64,000 nt of DNA from assembly GCA_037952775.1 (NCBI GenBank), contig JBANAY010000003.1, positions 7,750,001 to 7,814,000 on the forward strand, read 5' to 3'. The notes below the pieces were generated by a model, which made no database searches, was not told where the DNA came from, and saw only the letters and a program-made list of their open reading frames with translations. Source of the stretch: Clonostachys chloroleuca (lineage: Eukaryota > Ascomycota > Sordariomycetes > Hypocreales > Bionectriaceae). A program made the position numbers and the translations under genes. Positions 11,245-23,505 of the stretch are shown in pieces. Position 1 is the stretch's first letter, and each line of letters starts with the position of its first letter.

Positions 11245-12099
11245 CTAAAGCAGGCAGTAGATAGCTGCAAGTCCGCATGAAACCAATGCAAAACCTGACA
11301 TCTGCATCCTAGAGGAAGCCCCAGGCTCACTTGTCTGGGAAGCAGCAGATCCAGTACTTGTTGAGGCGCTTTCCGTATTCGAGGTAGACGTTTGCAGTCC
11401 GGACGAAGCAGATGTTGTGGTGCTGCCGGTACTGGTGCTGCTGATACTCCCGGTACTGCCGATGGTGTTGGTACTGCTAGTGCTCACCTCTGAGCTAGAT
11501 GTCGACTCAGTCGTGGTCACGCTGGTAGATGTGAAGTCGGAGGCAGTTGTCGAAGACATCGATCCCGTGGATGGCCTCGGTCTGGTCAATAAGCTTGATG
11601 CAGGCGGAAGAGTCGAGCTTGAGTCCTTCGCGCAATACCCATACTTGCCATTGTTCATGCAAGTCTCTCCCTGCTCGCAGTAGCTCCCTGTGTCCTCACA
11701 GCAGATCTTGCCCTCGGGGATACACGTCTTGTCGGCTCCGCACGGAACCAAAGAGCCCAGGCATCCATCGGGGTTATCCGAGCACAGTTTGCCAATCGGA
11801 CAGCACCCTGCGTCGACGCACACGGTCATGACATCGCAGTATCCCTTGCCATTTTCGCAGCACACGCCCAAGATGGGAATGCAGGCGTTCTTGCAGGCTT
11901 TGTAGCCAACACCGCACTCGTCTCGCTCGGCTAGCCTTGTGTCTAAATTCGACGTGCCGAGGATCTCTTCTGATCTAACGTTGGCGAGGCCGCGCGACGA
12001 TTTCCTGGGTAATAACGGGGCGAGGTCTGTAGTTGCGATACTGAATGGCCCGAGCGCGAGCAACAGGAGTTCCAAAGACACAATTTGCTGGGTTTTCAT
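11245..12099 (-). CDS. Secreted Cys-rich, Ser/Thr-rich GPI-anchored protein
   Basis: Predicted cell-surface protein of 284 residues. The ATG at 12099 is chosen because it opens a signal peptide (MKTQQIVSLELLLLALGPFS); an upstream in-frame ATG at 12261 would bury it. A compact region of about 110 residues holds roughly 20 cysteines in knot-like spacing (for example CENGKGYCDVMTVCVDAGCC). A Ser/Thr-rich stalk of about 110 residues follows, then a C-terminal hydrophobic tail preceded by small residues (EPGASS), the layout of a GPI signal. Intron-less. Similar fungal proteins sit in the wall; an effector or adhesion role cannot be read from sequence. Confidence 0.85.
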   Translation of the reverse strand: MKTQQIVSLELLLLALGPFSIATTDLAPLLPRKSSRGLANVRSEEILGTSNLDTRLAERDECGVGYKACKNACIPILGVCCENGKGYCDVMTVCVDAGCCPIGKLCSDNPDGCLGSLVPCGADKTCIPEGKICCEDTGSYCEQGETCMNNGKYGYCAKDSSSTLPPASSLLTRPRPSTGSMSSTTASDFTSTSVTTTESTSSSEVSTSSTNTIGSTGSISSTSTGSTTTSASSGLQTSTSNTESASTSTGSAASQTSEPGASSRMQMSGFALVSCGLAAIYCLL

Positions 12100-13346
12100 C
12101 GTCACGTATCGGTATAGGTGGTGTGGTAAGTCCCCGTAGCTTCTTTTGTCTTTGTCAAAGGAGTTATAGTCTTTGTTCACAGAGGCGGAACTGGGCGATC
12201 GATCAGGAGAGGCAAACTGGATCATCAATTGAATTTCGAAGGGAAACGGGAATGGGCTCAATTCATATGGATACTAAGATTGGCACAACAAATTCGTAGG
12301 ATTGTTGCTAAATTTGGCATATTGTTGGCGACAGGGGCCAGGACCAGCCTTGTGATGCACCGTTTCAACTTTAGCAGCTCCACGGGCCTCATTCTGAAGC
12401 TGTTCAAATACATATCTAGCAGTATTAATTGAATAATATTTAATTGAATTCTGATATCATATATCGAATCCTATCAGACCCAGTTGGGTTCTGTTGTACC
12501 ACGATCTCTCGCTCCATGGCACGGTAACTTTGCACATCACCACGTTCTTATCCCTGTCAAGTTGGCCTAAAAGTGGAATGTCTTACTCATTGAACTGAGC
12601 TGACCTAATGATAATACCCTGTAATTATTAGCTCATGCACAGAGCGGAGTCATCCCTGGTCTGGGTGGGATAATCCAGGCCATCCATTGATTGATTGATT
12701 GATTGATTCCTTGGGTATTATCAAACACATTGGCCAAGTGCTCGGGCTTTTGAGCTCGTTTACAGACCTTCGTGCGACATCCAGGATTCAGAATCCGGGG
12801 TAATCAGTTCAATTTGGTCATCTGTGGCCGTTGCGAGATACCGGAGCCATGTTCCTTCTTCAATTGTAATGGTCAGCGCACCTACCCTATAGCCGTTTGC
12901 CGATGCGCTTGATCACGCAGCAAAGAGGGTTAATACCCATTCTATCGTTCATTAAAAATTAGATACTACGATTGACGCATATTAATATTCTGAGATCCAA
13001 GATCTGGGCGCAATAGTTACCTTTGTCTGCGAAAGTGGCATACAGTGTTTATTGATGAGGGAGTTTCCAGCTGTTGGAGTTTTCACAAGCAAATACTTAT
13101 AGTTTATCTATGTCCCAATATGTACCAGGATAACGAAATGAAATATACCATTCTAAAAAACCCATGTCCGCCCAATTTCTTGTCTATAAGGTGCGCATAA
13201 ATTCCCTAAAAGAATAGACTCAGTTTCTTCCATGTCGGTTTTGAAAAAGAGTCTGTAGCGATCAATGCTTGACAAGTAGACAGTGTAAACTAGTTGAGTC
13301 CAATATGCCCAACTGATATCGTCCACTGAGAGGCTAAATCATCCAC
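12100..13346. other. Gene-free region with microsatellite
   Basis: No gene is supported over about 1.2 kb. AT-rich parts are present and a tetranucleotide repeat lies at 12686-12708. Confidence 0.5.
12686..12708. repeat. (ATTG)n microsatellite
   Basis: Just under six perfect tandem copies of ATTG. Confidence 0.9.
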
Positions 13347-14453
13347 TTATGCCCTCTGAAAATTGGGAACGGCAATCCCCTCGCTGCTCGAAGAGAGGCT
13401 CTCCATCGTCTTGGACCGACTGCTCCCAATAGGCTTCATCATAACCAGCTCTAGCCCGTTCCTGATCGGCTCGTCTCCGCGGAGAAGAAGCCCAATCTCG
13501 CTAGGATGGAACCAGTTCATCCACAGAAGCACAATGAACATGAGCATGCCGTCGAAAACAAAGACATACACCTCCTGGCGCATCAACGGCCCCATGTTGC
13601 CTTCAATAAACTCGATCGCTCGGAACAGACTTCGAATCCAGATCAGCGTTCCTGTGACGTAGAGGGTCATGAGGTAGATTTGCCAGCGGATGAGGGGCTG
13701 TGAGGCTTGGCTCGTTGGGTTTTGGCGCATGCGGTTGTGGAAGAGCGCGGCGACGATAATGAAGAAGCCGAAGAATGCGAGTTGGACGAATAGACCGCCG
13801 ATAATAACCTTCTCTCCAATCTTCATCAGGTCGGCATTGATAGCCATGAGACCACCTCCTGTTACAAGGCAACGTCGCTCCATGTTAGCGCGTTGCTCAA
13901 TTTGATCTTCATACCTAGAGATATGAAAAATGAGGGAAATCGGCGGAACGTACCAGAAGCCTGCATCATCAGGGAAATGACATCGCCCGTAACAAATAGC
14001 TTTGTAAGCCAGCGGCGCTTGACCAAGGCGTACCGCTCACCATCAGTCAAGAGGATGATTCGTCCGAGGATCATGTAGATGGAAGCGGCCATCAGGGCAG
14101 GCGCGATGAGAATCAAGACGTTTTGCATGATGTAAGGTCCCAGTGTCCAGCATCCCGGCTTTTGCAACGCGTTCATCAGTCGACCAATGTAACCAATCAG
14201 CTCGGCTGTGCAACATAAAACAGTCAGTGGTATTCATCAAAAGGTCCTGCTTTTAGAATGGCCACGTACCAACACCGCCTGCAACAAGCGCAGTCAGATA
14301 CCATGTTTTGGTTCGGAGCATCTGGAAAAAATGGAGGATCGTTGCGATTCCAAAGAGGACGATGAACACCGTGTTGGCGGCGGTGGATGGGATAAACCGG
14401 TAGAAGGCCCAGACGGCGTTCACATAGTCGGGATTGCACTCTGGGCGTGCCAT
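13347..14453 (-). CDS. RTA1-like seven-TM lipid-translocating exporter family protein
   Basis: Fungal RTA1 family (Rta1, Rsb1 and relatives), plasma-membrane seven-helix proteins linked to lipid movement and resistance to 7-aminocholesterol or azoles. Exons are 14453-14270, 14205-13954 and 13858-13347, giving 315 residues. Family landmarks are YRFIPSTAANTVFIVLFG at the N-terminus, ELIGYIGR after intron 1, SIYMILGRII, LTDGERYALV, the TGDVISLMMQASGGG segment rebuilt across intron 2, and a final pair of helices ending WMNWFHP. It is divergent from a Zn2Cys6 regulator with about 730 bp between starts, so the regulator may control it. Confidence 0.92.
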
Positions 14454-15186
14454 GGTGATATGGTAGATCGGACCCCCGAGGAGCTGGGGAGTATAACAAA
14501 TGGCCTCAGCAATAAGAATAGCACGAATCCTGGCGACTGATCTTGACGAGCCGGGCGAACGAAGAGATACCGAAAAGGAGGACGTTGTACCACGGCAAAA
14601 TAAAAAAGATAAGAAAAAGAACGGAACAACGTTAATTAAGAAGGTTAAGGAATGCAAAAGGTTAGTGTACGATGTGACGGTTGGGGAAGCGCTGGCTATT
14701 TGACGGGAGAACCCCCGCTTCAACGACCTCGTATTCTAGACTATCTATTAGTCTGATCTCGAATGCGACTCGGTCTTCTCGCTTTGCTATCCGAGCAATC
14801 TCGTGCGTGCGGCCTGGTAGTTGGCTATTCCCGGGAAGTGGTTTGATGGTGCTGTGCCCGTCCTCTTGCTCCCCACGTGGAGCCAATCAAGGATCAATTT
14901 CTCCTCCATCTGAGATGAGCCCATAGAAAGACAGGGTTCGTAGTGTGCCAAGCCTCGATTTAGCTTACTGGCGAATACGAATCCGCGGACCGCGTTCCGA
15001 AATGCGAGAAGCGAAACCTCTCCCACATCGTGATAACTGAGCTCTCTCTCGCTCCCAGCGCCCTCCGTTTCAAATCTGCGAGCGATCAATTGCCTACAGC
15101 CACAAAATATGACGCGTCCAGTGGCGTAGGCACTGAAGAATCCGCGCATTTATCACTGGTGGTCTGTCCGAGCCAATTGAACTGCC
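14454..15186. promoter_or_regulatory. Divergent promoter region between RTA1 gene and Zn2Cys6 regulator
   Basis: Head-to-head gene starts flank this 733-bp region. Around 14990-15000 there is a GC-rich stretch with CCGCGGACCGCG, which contains CGG/CCG triplets of the type bound by Zn2Cys6 dimers. The pairing of site and protein is inference. Confidence 0.4.
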
Positions 15187-16706
15187 ATGCCTCCGATGCG
15201 CCCCCATACCAAGTCTCGGACAGGCTGCACCAATTGCAAGCGCCGTAAAGTCAAGGTAAGCAGCCTGCGCCTCTGTCTTTTGTGATTTCAGGACTCTCGC
15301 CCTTCTCCTTGTCGCGGAACTGAGATGTGTCCAGTCGGGTTCGCTTCTCTGTCGATGTTTGGCGAGATCTGACTCAGGGCACATCGGATTGGTTTACCGC
15401 GCTCCCACATGCATGAACGGTTGTGATGAAGAACCAATTGCTTACAGGTCTTGATTGCTTAGTGTGATGAAGGACGGCCGGAATGCTTCAACTGCAAGCG
15501 CCACGGCGTGACATGCAGCCTCTCGTCCAACCTCGACATCGGCAGTCCGAAGCGATCGAAATTAATTCCCACCCAGCCTAATATCCTCCCTATCTCACCG
15601 TTACCCTCAGAGATATTTGAGTCGAGCGTCTCTACTCCTCGGCATCATCCTCTTGACCCTCCCGACGCAACAGCCAGCCACATCGCCCCTTTGCCCCTGG
15701 ACGACATCTCCAGCCGGAGTTTCGAGCTCGTGCATCACTACAGCACCATCACAGCAGATACGCTCTCCATCCGCCAGGACATCCGTTACGTGTGGGGAGT
15801 CGCCATTCCCAGAGAGGGCTACAAAAGCACATACGTCCGCCATGGTATCCTCGCTATGGCTGCCGCCCACAAGGCGTACCTCGCCACCAGCGGCCGAGAG
15901 ACCTATCTCGCCTTGGCAGACTACCACCAGACGATGGGCTCAGAGGGCTTCCGGCACGCGTTGGGAAACATCACGCGCGATACCTGGTCTCCCATCTTCA
16001 GCTTCTCCTCACTTGCCATCTTGTATCTCTTGACGCTCCCCATCCGCTGTGATGATATGCACATCGATGAGCCCGTCTCCCGGTTCCTGGAGCTCATGGG
16101 CCTCGTCCGCGGCATGAGGACCGCCCTACACACCATCGTCCCCGGCGTGCTGAGGACCGAGTTTGCCCCCTTAGTCTACGGCGTATTTCCCGGCTCAGAG
16201 AGCGGTCCTCCCCCCGGGTAAGAACTGCTCTGCTCCCCCGACGAGGTGATCTGCCTTCTAACCTGACTCTTAGACACCCCTCCCTGGAACACTGCCCCCT
16301 CCCCCACGATACCTACGACGCCATCGCCAAACTCCAGTCCTTCCACGAACAGGACCTCCCCGCCGCCAGCCAGGCAGACTACCGCTCCGCCATCGGCCAC
16401 TTCATCGAAACGATCGAGCGCATCGCCGTCGCGGGCGCGCACTACGAGTGCGGCGCCGTCCTCGTCTGGCCGTACCACGTCGAGCCGAGCCTGCTGGCTG
16501 ACCTGAAGGCGCGAAGGCCGCACGGCCTGCTCGTCCTGGCGTACTACTGCGTGTTCCTCGCGCTGCTCGAGAAGCCGTATTGGTTCTCGAGGGGGTGGAG
16601 CAGGCAGCTGATGGGGGAGATTGAGGCGAGTTTCGCAGGGCAGCCCATGTTCTTGGATATGCTGAAGTGGCCGAAGAGGAGTGTTGATGCCCTGCGGGTG
16701 ACATGA
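15187..16706 (+). CDS. Zn2Cys6 fungal transcription factor
   Basis: Nuclear regulator of 418 residues. Exons are 15187-15255, 15463-16217 and 16274-16706. The first 207-bp intron splits the zinc cluster, which when joined reads C-X2-C-X6-C-X6-C-X2-C-X6-C (CTNCKRRKVKC then CFNCKRHGVTC). The rest resembles the Upc2-like/fungal-specific domain: a His-rich FELVHHYSTITADTL, then VWGVAIPREGYKSTYVRHGILAMAAAH. The second intron is at PPPG. In yeasts Upc2 controls sterol and azole-response genes, so a divergent RTA1 gene is a sensible target, but that is inference. Coding GC content is higher than in neighbours. Confidence 0.92.
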
Positions 16707-17512
16707 GGAGGATGAGGAGTCCACGGGAGGGAAGTCCACGGGAGAGACATCCTGGGAGGGAACGGCTGGATGGGAGGTGTGTGGATGATCACGCCTTCTG
16801 CGGAGTTTCTCCGCTGGTTGTCTATGATGGATACCAAGGGATAATACTCATGATGGCCAGGACAAGGTGCTAACCATCAGTGCAAGTCGTCTGCAAAGAT
16901 AGTCAGCATGGACGAGAACAGGTGCTATGGTTCATGTCTTAAAGGCGAGACGCCATAGACTGGAGAGGAAATGACTTGCTCAATCTTATATTTACTGTCA
17001 GACTTACGGGCAGATGGTTGGGAGGATAGAGGTTGCGGTTTGCTGGGGATACCTTGAAGCTCACACTTTTTGCTGGAACACAAGCTGTGACTCAATCTGT
17101 CTGTATCCCTGCCTCCGAACGTCAGGATAGGTAGGTATTCCTAACCTTATGGTTCCCCCCTACACTGTATTTACAGACTTGGGCCAATTTAACTTGCAGT
17201 TACTGTCACTGACGTCCCCACGAGTATGCTATTATTAGGTAGCTAGATTCAATCCAGAGGGTTGATGTGAGACATCTGAAAGCGAACAGGTGTTGGTGGC
17301 GGTGGCAGTGGATTACACCGCGCCGGACATTTACGATGGCACATCACTTCGGTCATTTGAATGCGCTAAATTGAATTGCTTACATTGATTGGTCATCAAT
17401 GTTGGATTTGGGTGCATGTAATGGATGGGGCGCACGAACTCTGAGGCTCTGCGCAATTCACGCATAAATTTTGTTCACTCCTCTTTGTTACAACAACGCC
17501 GCTCTGCCAACA
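16707..17512. other. Intergenic
   Basis: No gene seen between the regulator and the acetyltransferase. Confidence 0.45.
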
Positions 17513-18699
17513 ATGTCTACCATTCCACTCCATATCTATGATATCAAGTCAGATGGCGGCCACCTCAACCGAGCATCATCGGGTGCAACTGATGCATGGC
17601 CGTTTGAGCACGTCATCGATTTTCTTACTTCACGAATCCCTCAATCTTTACCGATATTAAGGGCCGTTCAACTAGCTCCGAAAGATGAAGGCGCATTTCT
17701 GATTACTACTCCCCTCCCTCCCTTATCTATACGAGAGCCGAAGGAGGAGCCCCCGAGGATATGAGTACCGAGTCTGTATGGACAATGGCCTACGTGAATC
17801 GAGCCAATCATCCAGGAACAGAAATGTGGACGTTCTCGTCCTTGGAGATGTGGCCGCTTATAGACGGCTATGAGCAAGCATCGCAGAAACCCCACATAGA
17901 CCCATGGAAGCTGCTCGTGCCTTTTCCCTTTGACGTTTGCCAACTCGCGATTCGCCAACTTCTCGCAATACTCTCCGGAATCCCAACCAAGTCTAGGGAT
18001 TATGAAACAACACTTCTGGGGCAAGGAGAGAATCCAAATAGTCCTTGCATCAAAGCTGGCAATGTTCATACGAGACTTGCTTCGCTCCTTGCCCAAACAT
18101 CAGTAATTCTAAAGAGTAGCCCTCCGTACGGCAAATATTTGTTTCGAACTGGAAACGATACTACGACAAGCCCCCATGATTCCGGAGAAGGGTCTGGTCT
18201 GCCTCCTGGGTTTCGATGGGAGCTAATCAAACAATCGGATTATGCTGAAGTCATGGCGCAAAACCAGCTCATCCGAAGCACCTCAACACTTGACAGACTT
18301 AAAGGAGTGGCAATTAGGCAAGATAATGCGCCAAGTGTAGAAGGACGGTCGAGGCTCGCGGCATTTGGTTTCGCAGGTGAGGACGGGTCAGTTCGCACTT
18401 TGCATGTTGATCCTGATTTCAGGCGAATGGGGCTCGCAAAGGCCGTGGTACAACGAATTATCAGTCTGGGGTTTTGTTCACCTCCAAGGAACGGGCCATT
18501 CGCTGCCAGTGGAAAGTTTCAAGAAAAACACGAGGGCTCTCACCCCTTGGCTTTTTGTGGAGTCTTGGAAAGCAACGAAGGGAGCATCCGGACGTTCAAA
18601 GCAATCGGAGGAACCTGGGCCTGGGACGTCTTCTGGCTATGGTTGGATTTACACGAGGCAAAGAAAGCTTACGAGATCCAAAAAATGGGCCGGCAATAG
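17513..18699 (+). CDS. GNAT-family acetyltransferase, one-base frame break
   Basis: Acetyl-CoA-dependent N-acetyltransferase of the FR47-like fungal type. The ATG at 17513 opens MSTIPLHIYD with SLPILRAVQ, as expected at the N-terminus of this family. That frame stops at 17764, while the continuation (ESVWTMAYVNR, EMWTFSSLE) lies one base back and runs to 18699. The most likely point is the C5 run at 17750-17754, where one C seems missing. The C-terminal GNAT core is clear: GLPPGFRWEL, LAAFGFAGEDGSVRTLHVDPDFRRMGLAKAVVQ (the R/Q-x-x-G-x-G/A loop appears as RRMGLA). About 395 residues if joined. Substrate unknown. Confidence 0.75.
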
Positions 18700-19985
18700 G
18701 ATTAGACTAGCCTTCTAAGTTGATGAGTCACATAAACGTAGAGGATATTGCAATGGTAGGCAACTAAGGCTACGTAGGATTGCGCAATTCATGGTTGACC
18801 CAGAGCTTCCAGCGGATTCCGGCACAATATCAAAACAATCAAGCAAGCAATAAACATAATATCAAGCTTAATATCCTAGAATAATTTCCTATTTTCTTAT
18901 TATTATGTTTCGTATTATTACTAACAAAAACAGGTCAATCTCATGTGAAATTTCATCTACACGGCGGTATCTATTACCGGTCTACTATGTGGCTTCTACT
19001 TTGATTTAACAGGGATGTAGCTGACTCTCACAAGATGTAGCAAAGGGTCGCAGCGCGAAAAGCCTGCTGTTCCCATTGGGGGCCTCTTGAATAAAGAGCT
19101 AGTCATGAATCTCGAGCGCTCAGAGGCGAATTGTTGCCGTTAGGTGTCTTTCAAAGTCGCCATCACAACGAACGGACCATTATGGATCAATGGCCGCCTA
19201 ACAACTGTCAAGAGAATCAGGCTTGTGTTTAAGAGTGAATAAGCAGGTTAAAAATGTAAGAAATCATATGAGCCTTTAAATTGTTTATGGTACTATGCAA
19301 TTGCTATGGTAGAAAACGATATGAATGAATCTCTGGATCAACGATGTAGCCAGTCGGGCTGGAATCTCATGATCCATCTTCCCATTCTAACTAAAGCATC
19401 TACTTACCCATGGTCTAGTTTCCGTTCAGTTCTGTAGCCTAATATCTTAGTCCATCGGTCGATGCATCTTTGAATTTGCATGAAATTAGGAAAGAAGCAC
19501 CGCCCTTGGAAGATCAACGTCTCAATAGTGTCAATTCACTTTCTCTTTGTTGGACGTAGAAAGGAGCTCCTGCGATAACGAAGCCCATTCCCTAGCAAGT
19601 ACAAAAAAGGCATCGTCATAAATCGCCAGGACCTAATAGTCACGGAAACATCAACTACAAGGGCGAGGTTCTCAATCAGGATCGGAGCTTTTCCTCGCTC
19701 GCTTTGCCTAGGTGCCGACATGGCTCGAATGCCTGCGGCCACATGATGAGGAAGTTGAGAATCTCTTTGATCCCATCCGACCTCGAATCAAATATGGCTG
19801 TACCCCTAGTTACGAAGTGTGTCGCTGGAGTGGGTGACCCCCTTGACCTTAGCTCGTTTATTACTAATGTGTAGATGAGAGGTGATCAGGCTTGATATTC
19901 ACGTCAACAAGGTCCCTATCTTCGTTTATTCATCAGGTAGATACGCCAAATGCCATGTCTGGATGTGCCTCATCGTTTATATCAA
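18700..19985. other. Gene-free, AT-rich region
   Basis: No supported gene over about 1.3 kb; strongly AT-rich around 18840-18950. Confidence 0.45.
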
Positions 19986-20297
19986 CTAAATCATCTTGTT
20001 TTGAATCGCTTGAGCCGTCCTTTTCTTGTATGATATCAACACGGGGGAAATGGCGAGCAGTATAGACTTAAAGGGCTCCTTTGGTTTCAGAATAGCCTCG
20101 ATGATTTCCACGGTATTCAAAGGCGCTTCGATAATCCAGGGTGACTTGGCGGTGATGCCGGCATCGAGGTAGTTGGTGTTGGGAATTCGTTCTTGTATAG
20201 TGTCTGGGTCTTCAAATATACGATTATACCGGCCGTACGCCCACGCAACCTGGTCGAGGCGCCGTAAGGGGAGGCCAGCGCCCTCAGGATCATCCAT
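19986..20297 (-). CDS. Small hypothetical protein
   Basis: A 103-residue frame starting MDDPEGAGLPLRRLDQ. It contains an acidic and aromatic stretch (WAYGRYNRIFEDPD) and ends with hydrophobic segment ILLAISPVLI. I do not recognise it. It may be the end of a longer gene, because a second ATG frame upstream (MTNYFAAK) runs close to it one frame away. It may also be a chance frame. Confidence 0.25.
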   Translation of the reverse strand: MDDPEGAGLPLRRLDQVAWAYGRYNRIFEDPDTIQERIPNTNYLDAGITAKSPWIIEAPLNTVEIIEAILKPKEPFKSILLAISPVLISYKKRTAQAIQNKMI

Positions 20298-21553
20298 GCT
20301 GCGCCTGCCAACTATCGGATCGAGACTTGATGGGGGATTTGGCGGCGAAATAGTTGGTCATTGGGCGAGGTAAAAATGTAAAATTGGAGGAAGGCGATGA
20401 GAGAATGGGGGGTAGGTGATTGATGGGACTCCGGAGGAGCCTTTTAAAGCTTACAGCAGGCAAAATACACCTCCTGCGCTAGGGCTCTAACTTCCTTGGT
20501 AATGCGCAGGGTAGGCGCCTGGGCTGAAAGCCACAGGCGCCGATGACACTGACCCCCGGGTGTGCTACAGCCCTTACGGGCATCGACCTTATAATTTAGG
20601 TACCTTAGGTGCCTCTATCAGGTCCATGATACACTGACGGTCTTTGCACGCACACTCGTCATTTTCGTCATGAAGAGACATCACCGCGTGAGGCTAATAA
20701 AGGAACATGTGGTAAATGGTAGGGCATATCCCTACTTTCCCCTTGCTCCATCTCATTGCACGTATGGGTAGCTGAGCACTGCTCCGTGGAAGAAAACTCT
20801 TTCTAGAGTATCTAGCTATCGAGGACAGGTCGAGTCATATCAAACAAGTCACATTAAATGCGGCTGATGAAGACGATCGAAAATCCCAAGGCCTTTCAGT
20901 TATCAGAGAGCTATGCAAGTCATGCAGCAGCGGCTAAAAGAAGATACCTGAACATCACGAAATCGACAAAGTGATGCTATACCCGGTATTACGACAGGAT
21001 CAACAAATCAAAGTCGGGGTGGACAAACGAGGCTGGCGCCCAGCCGTACGAAGGTTCAACCCCAACAATGGCTTGTGCCTAATACAATGACTCTTTGACT
21101 GACGTGTCTCCCTCCATGAGCCTTAAAATCCTGTCACTCCAGTTTTAACATGAAGGCCACCATCCCAGTCAAGTCTCTTGTTAGACATCACTGCCTTCAT
21201 CACACACAAACGAAGTTTCGAAAAATCAACTGAGCCTGTGCTTGCCATCAGGTCTCACTCCACCGACCGACTAACAAGCCAAAACCCTCTGCTTTGCTAA
21301 AATGGACATCTGATGGCTACTCTGAAGCTTAAGTCACGTCTTATTTAGCTACGACCTTACTGTGATTACTATAGGGTAGCTTGTTGAAATATGGGCTTCC
21401 TCCAATCAAATGAAATTACTTTCTTTTTGCAAGTCGTGGGCTAAGCTAGTTGTTGATCTCCCAGCCCCTGAAGAGGGTCCGATGATTCTAAATCCCCCAA
21501 AGTATTCTGGGCTTGATGTAGCTTATCACGCACCCCTCTTTGACCAGGTTGCG
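20298..21553. other. Gene-free stretch with a strong hairpin
   Basis: No gene supported. A 12-bp-stem hairpin lies at 20514-20541. Confidence 0.45.
20514..20541. repeat. GC-rich inverted repeat (hairpin)
   Basis: GGCGCCTG pairs with CAGGCGCC, then GGCT pairs with AGCC after a one-base bulge, around a GAA loop. Function unknown. Confidence 0.7.
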
Positions 21554-23505
21554 ATGGCCTCATCCTTCAACTATACATCTCTGCATCCGACGGAGATCAG
21601 ACTATTGGTCCTCGATGTAGGCCAAGACTAGGATGTCTTACGCGCCTCTATTGTCGGCGCACAACATGACCCTGAACAAGGCAACGTCCCACAATATGAA
21701 GCCATCTCGTACGCGTGGGGTGATGAGACAAATCCGGATTCTATAACTCTGCGTGTCTTGCGAACACGGAGTCAAGTGTGATCGACTCGAACAATGGTGG
21801 TGCCATAGAGGCTGAGTCGTCGCTTTCTATTGGACAAAATCTTGGCGCTGTCTTACGGCATCTTCGCCATGAGGCAAATACGCGGACTCTCTGATGCGAT
21901 TCCATTTGCATCAATCAGCAAGATTTTGACGAGAGAGCCTCACAGGTCCGGCGCATGGGAGAAATCTTCAAGCATGCACAGCGCGTCATCGCCTGGTTAG
22001 GCTTGTCAGACGAGCACAGCCACCTTGCCATCCAGACTTTGAAACAATGTGCCGACTACATTGACTTCTCAAACGAGGAGGAAGCCATGCTGGCCAATAA
22101 GATAAATTTAAAACCAGAGGCAGCTGCGCTGGTCACGGACATGGAAACGAACCTGCCACTGTCGCCTCAGCAGTGGACGTCGCTCGAGGCATTGCTCTCT
22201 AGAAGCTGGTTTCGACGGCTGTGGGTGCGTCAAGAGATCCTGTTGGCGAACAAGGATACCATTGCCATGGTTGGCAAAGACAGCATCCCGTTTCTGCACT
22301 TCTCCGGTGCGATAGATCTACTCTCTATAAAGAGAATGAGGTTGGAAGCCATCAGACCTCTTCATTTATCGGTCCACTTCTTCAACATGCGCACCTTCTC
22401 CTTCTTAAGGCACCTGAGAGACCTTTTCACCCTGATCGCTTTTACGCACAACTGTGAAGTGACGAATGAGAGAGACCGCATCTATGGCTCACTCGGCCTT
22501 GCGGAAGGATCTTTTGTCAACGGAATTTCCATCGATTACAAAAAGGGAGTCAAAGAAGTATTTCGTGATGCACTGATTGACGCCACTGAGTGGCACTCAG
22601 ACCTCAAGCTACTGTCGTTCTGCGACTCGGCCTCTGAACCAACGTGGGTCCCGGATTTCCATCGAATACAAGACCTGCGACCCATAACCCACGCCCGGGC
22701 AGCCCTTGCTTCGGATGTGGAGGGCAAGGTGCTCGACTTTGGCCACGTCTGGTTGCAAGGAATCAGGTGCGACACAATCGTCGAGCACCTGGGGCCTCAC
22801 GAAGAGGGTCCCTCAAACGAGCAGCTTCGTGCTGCCATTGTGACGGGTGCCGTTCGCTTCTTGGGCCCAGATCCAGATTTCTAGACGCAAGAAGAGGTCA
22901 AGAAGTTTTGCCTTGCAATACTCGTCAACGACTTTCATCTCTATCCTCCCCAAATCGACGGGATAAAGGGTTATTTGGCATCGTTGGTCCGTTCAGAGGA
23001 TACGGTACCCGAGGTGCACTTCCTTCAGTTCATCCACTACCTCACAGGACGCTCTCTATATTGGACAAGAATGGGGTACGTCATCTTGGGACCGCGCGGC
23101 TGCCGAACCGGTGATGTCGTCTGCGTCTTCCTCGGTAGCCCCCTCCCGACTGTACTCCGTCCAATGGAAAGTGGGGAATATCAGGTCAAAGGACCGGCAT
23201 CGCACCCTGCCCTCTTGAATGGTGAAGCGCTGCTTGGCCCGCTTCCCGAGGGTTGGCGGCTTAGATACACAACTCGGGCTCTGGACCCTGTCTTTGAGTG
23301 TCCACGTCATGGGGAACATCATCGTATCGATCCGCGATTAAATGACGTCCCGTTGCCCGAGGGAAAGGAACTGCGTTGGAGGGACAACGGCACTCCTTTT
23401 TGGTATACTGCTGAGATAGATCGGTGGACCAATTTCGACCCAAGAGTCTCGGTGGAGGAGTTGATAAAGAGAGGAGTGAAGGTAGAGAAATTCACGTTAT
23501 CATGA
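21554..23505 (+). pseudogene. HET (heterokaryon incompatibility) domain protein, inactivated
   Basis: HET-domain proteins trigger cell death after fusion of unlike hyphae. The ATG at 21554 gives a standard opening (FNYTSLHPTEIRLLVLD) followed by YEAISYAWGDE, the first HET motif. The second motif reads RTL-stop-CDSICINQQD, and the third is SRSWFRRLWVRQE with RDRIYGSLGLA after it. Lesions are TAG at 21629-21631, a one-base shift between about 21740 and 21780, TGA at 21892-21894 exactly where the family Trp belongs, and TAG at 22882-22884. The frame stays otherwise intact to 23505. Three nonsense codons in conserved positions make this a true pseudogene rather than a sequence error. Confidence 0.85.

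Noticed and set aside
16176..16739. 187-codon minus-strand frame
   Set aside because: It lies antisense to the third exon of the Zn2Cys6 regulator, in GC-rich sequence where long antisense frames are common.
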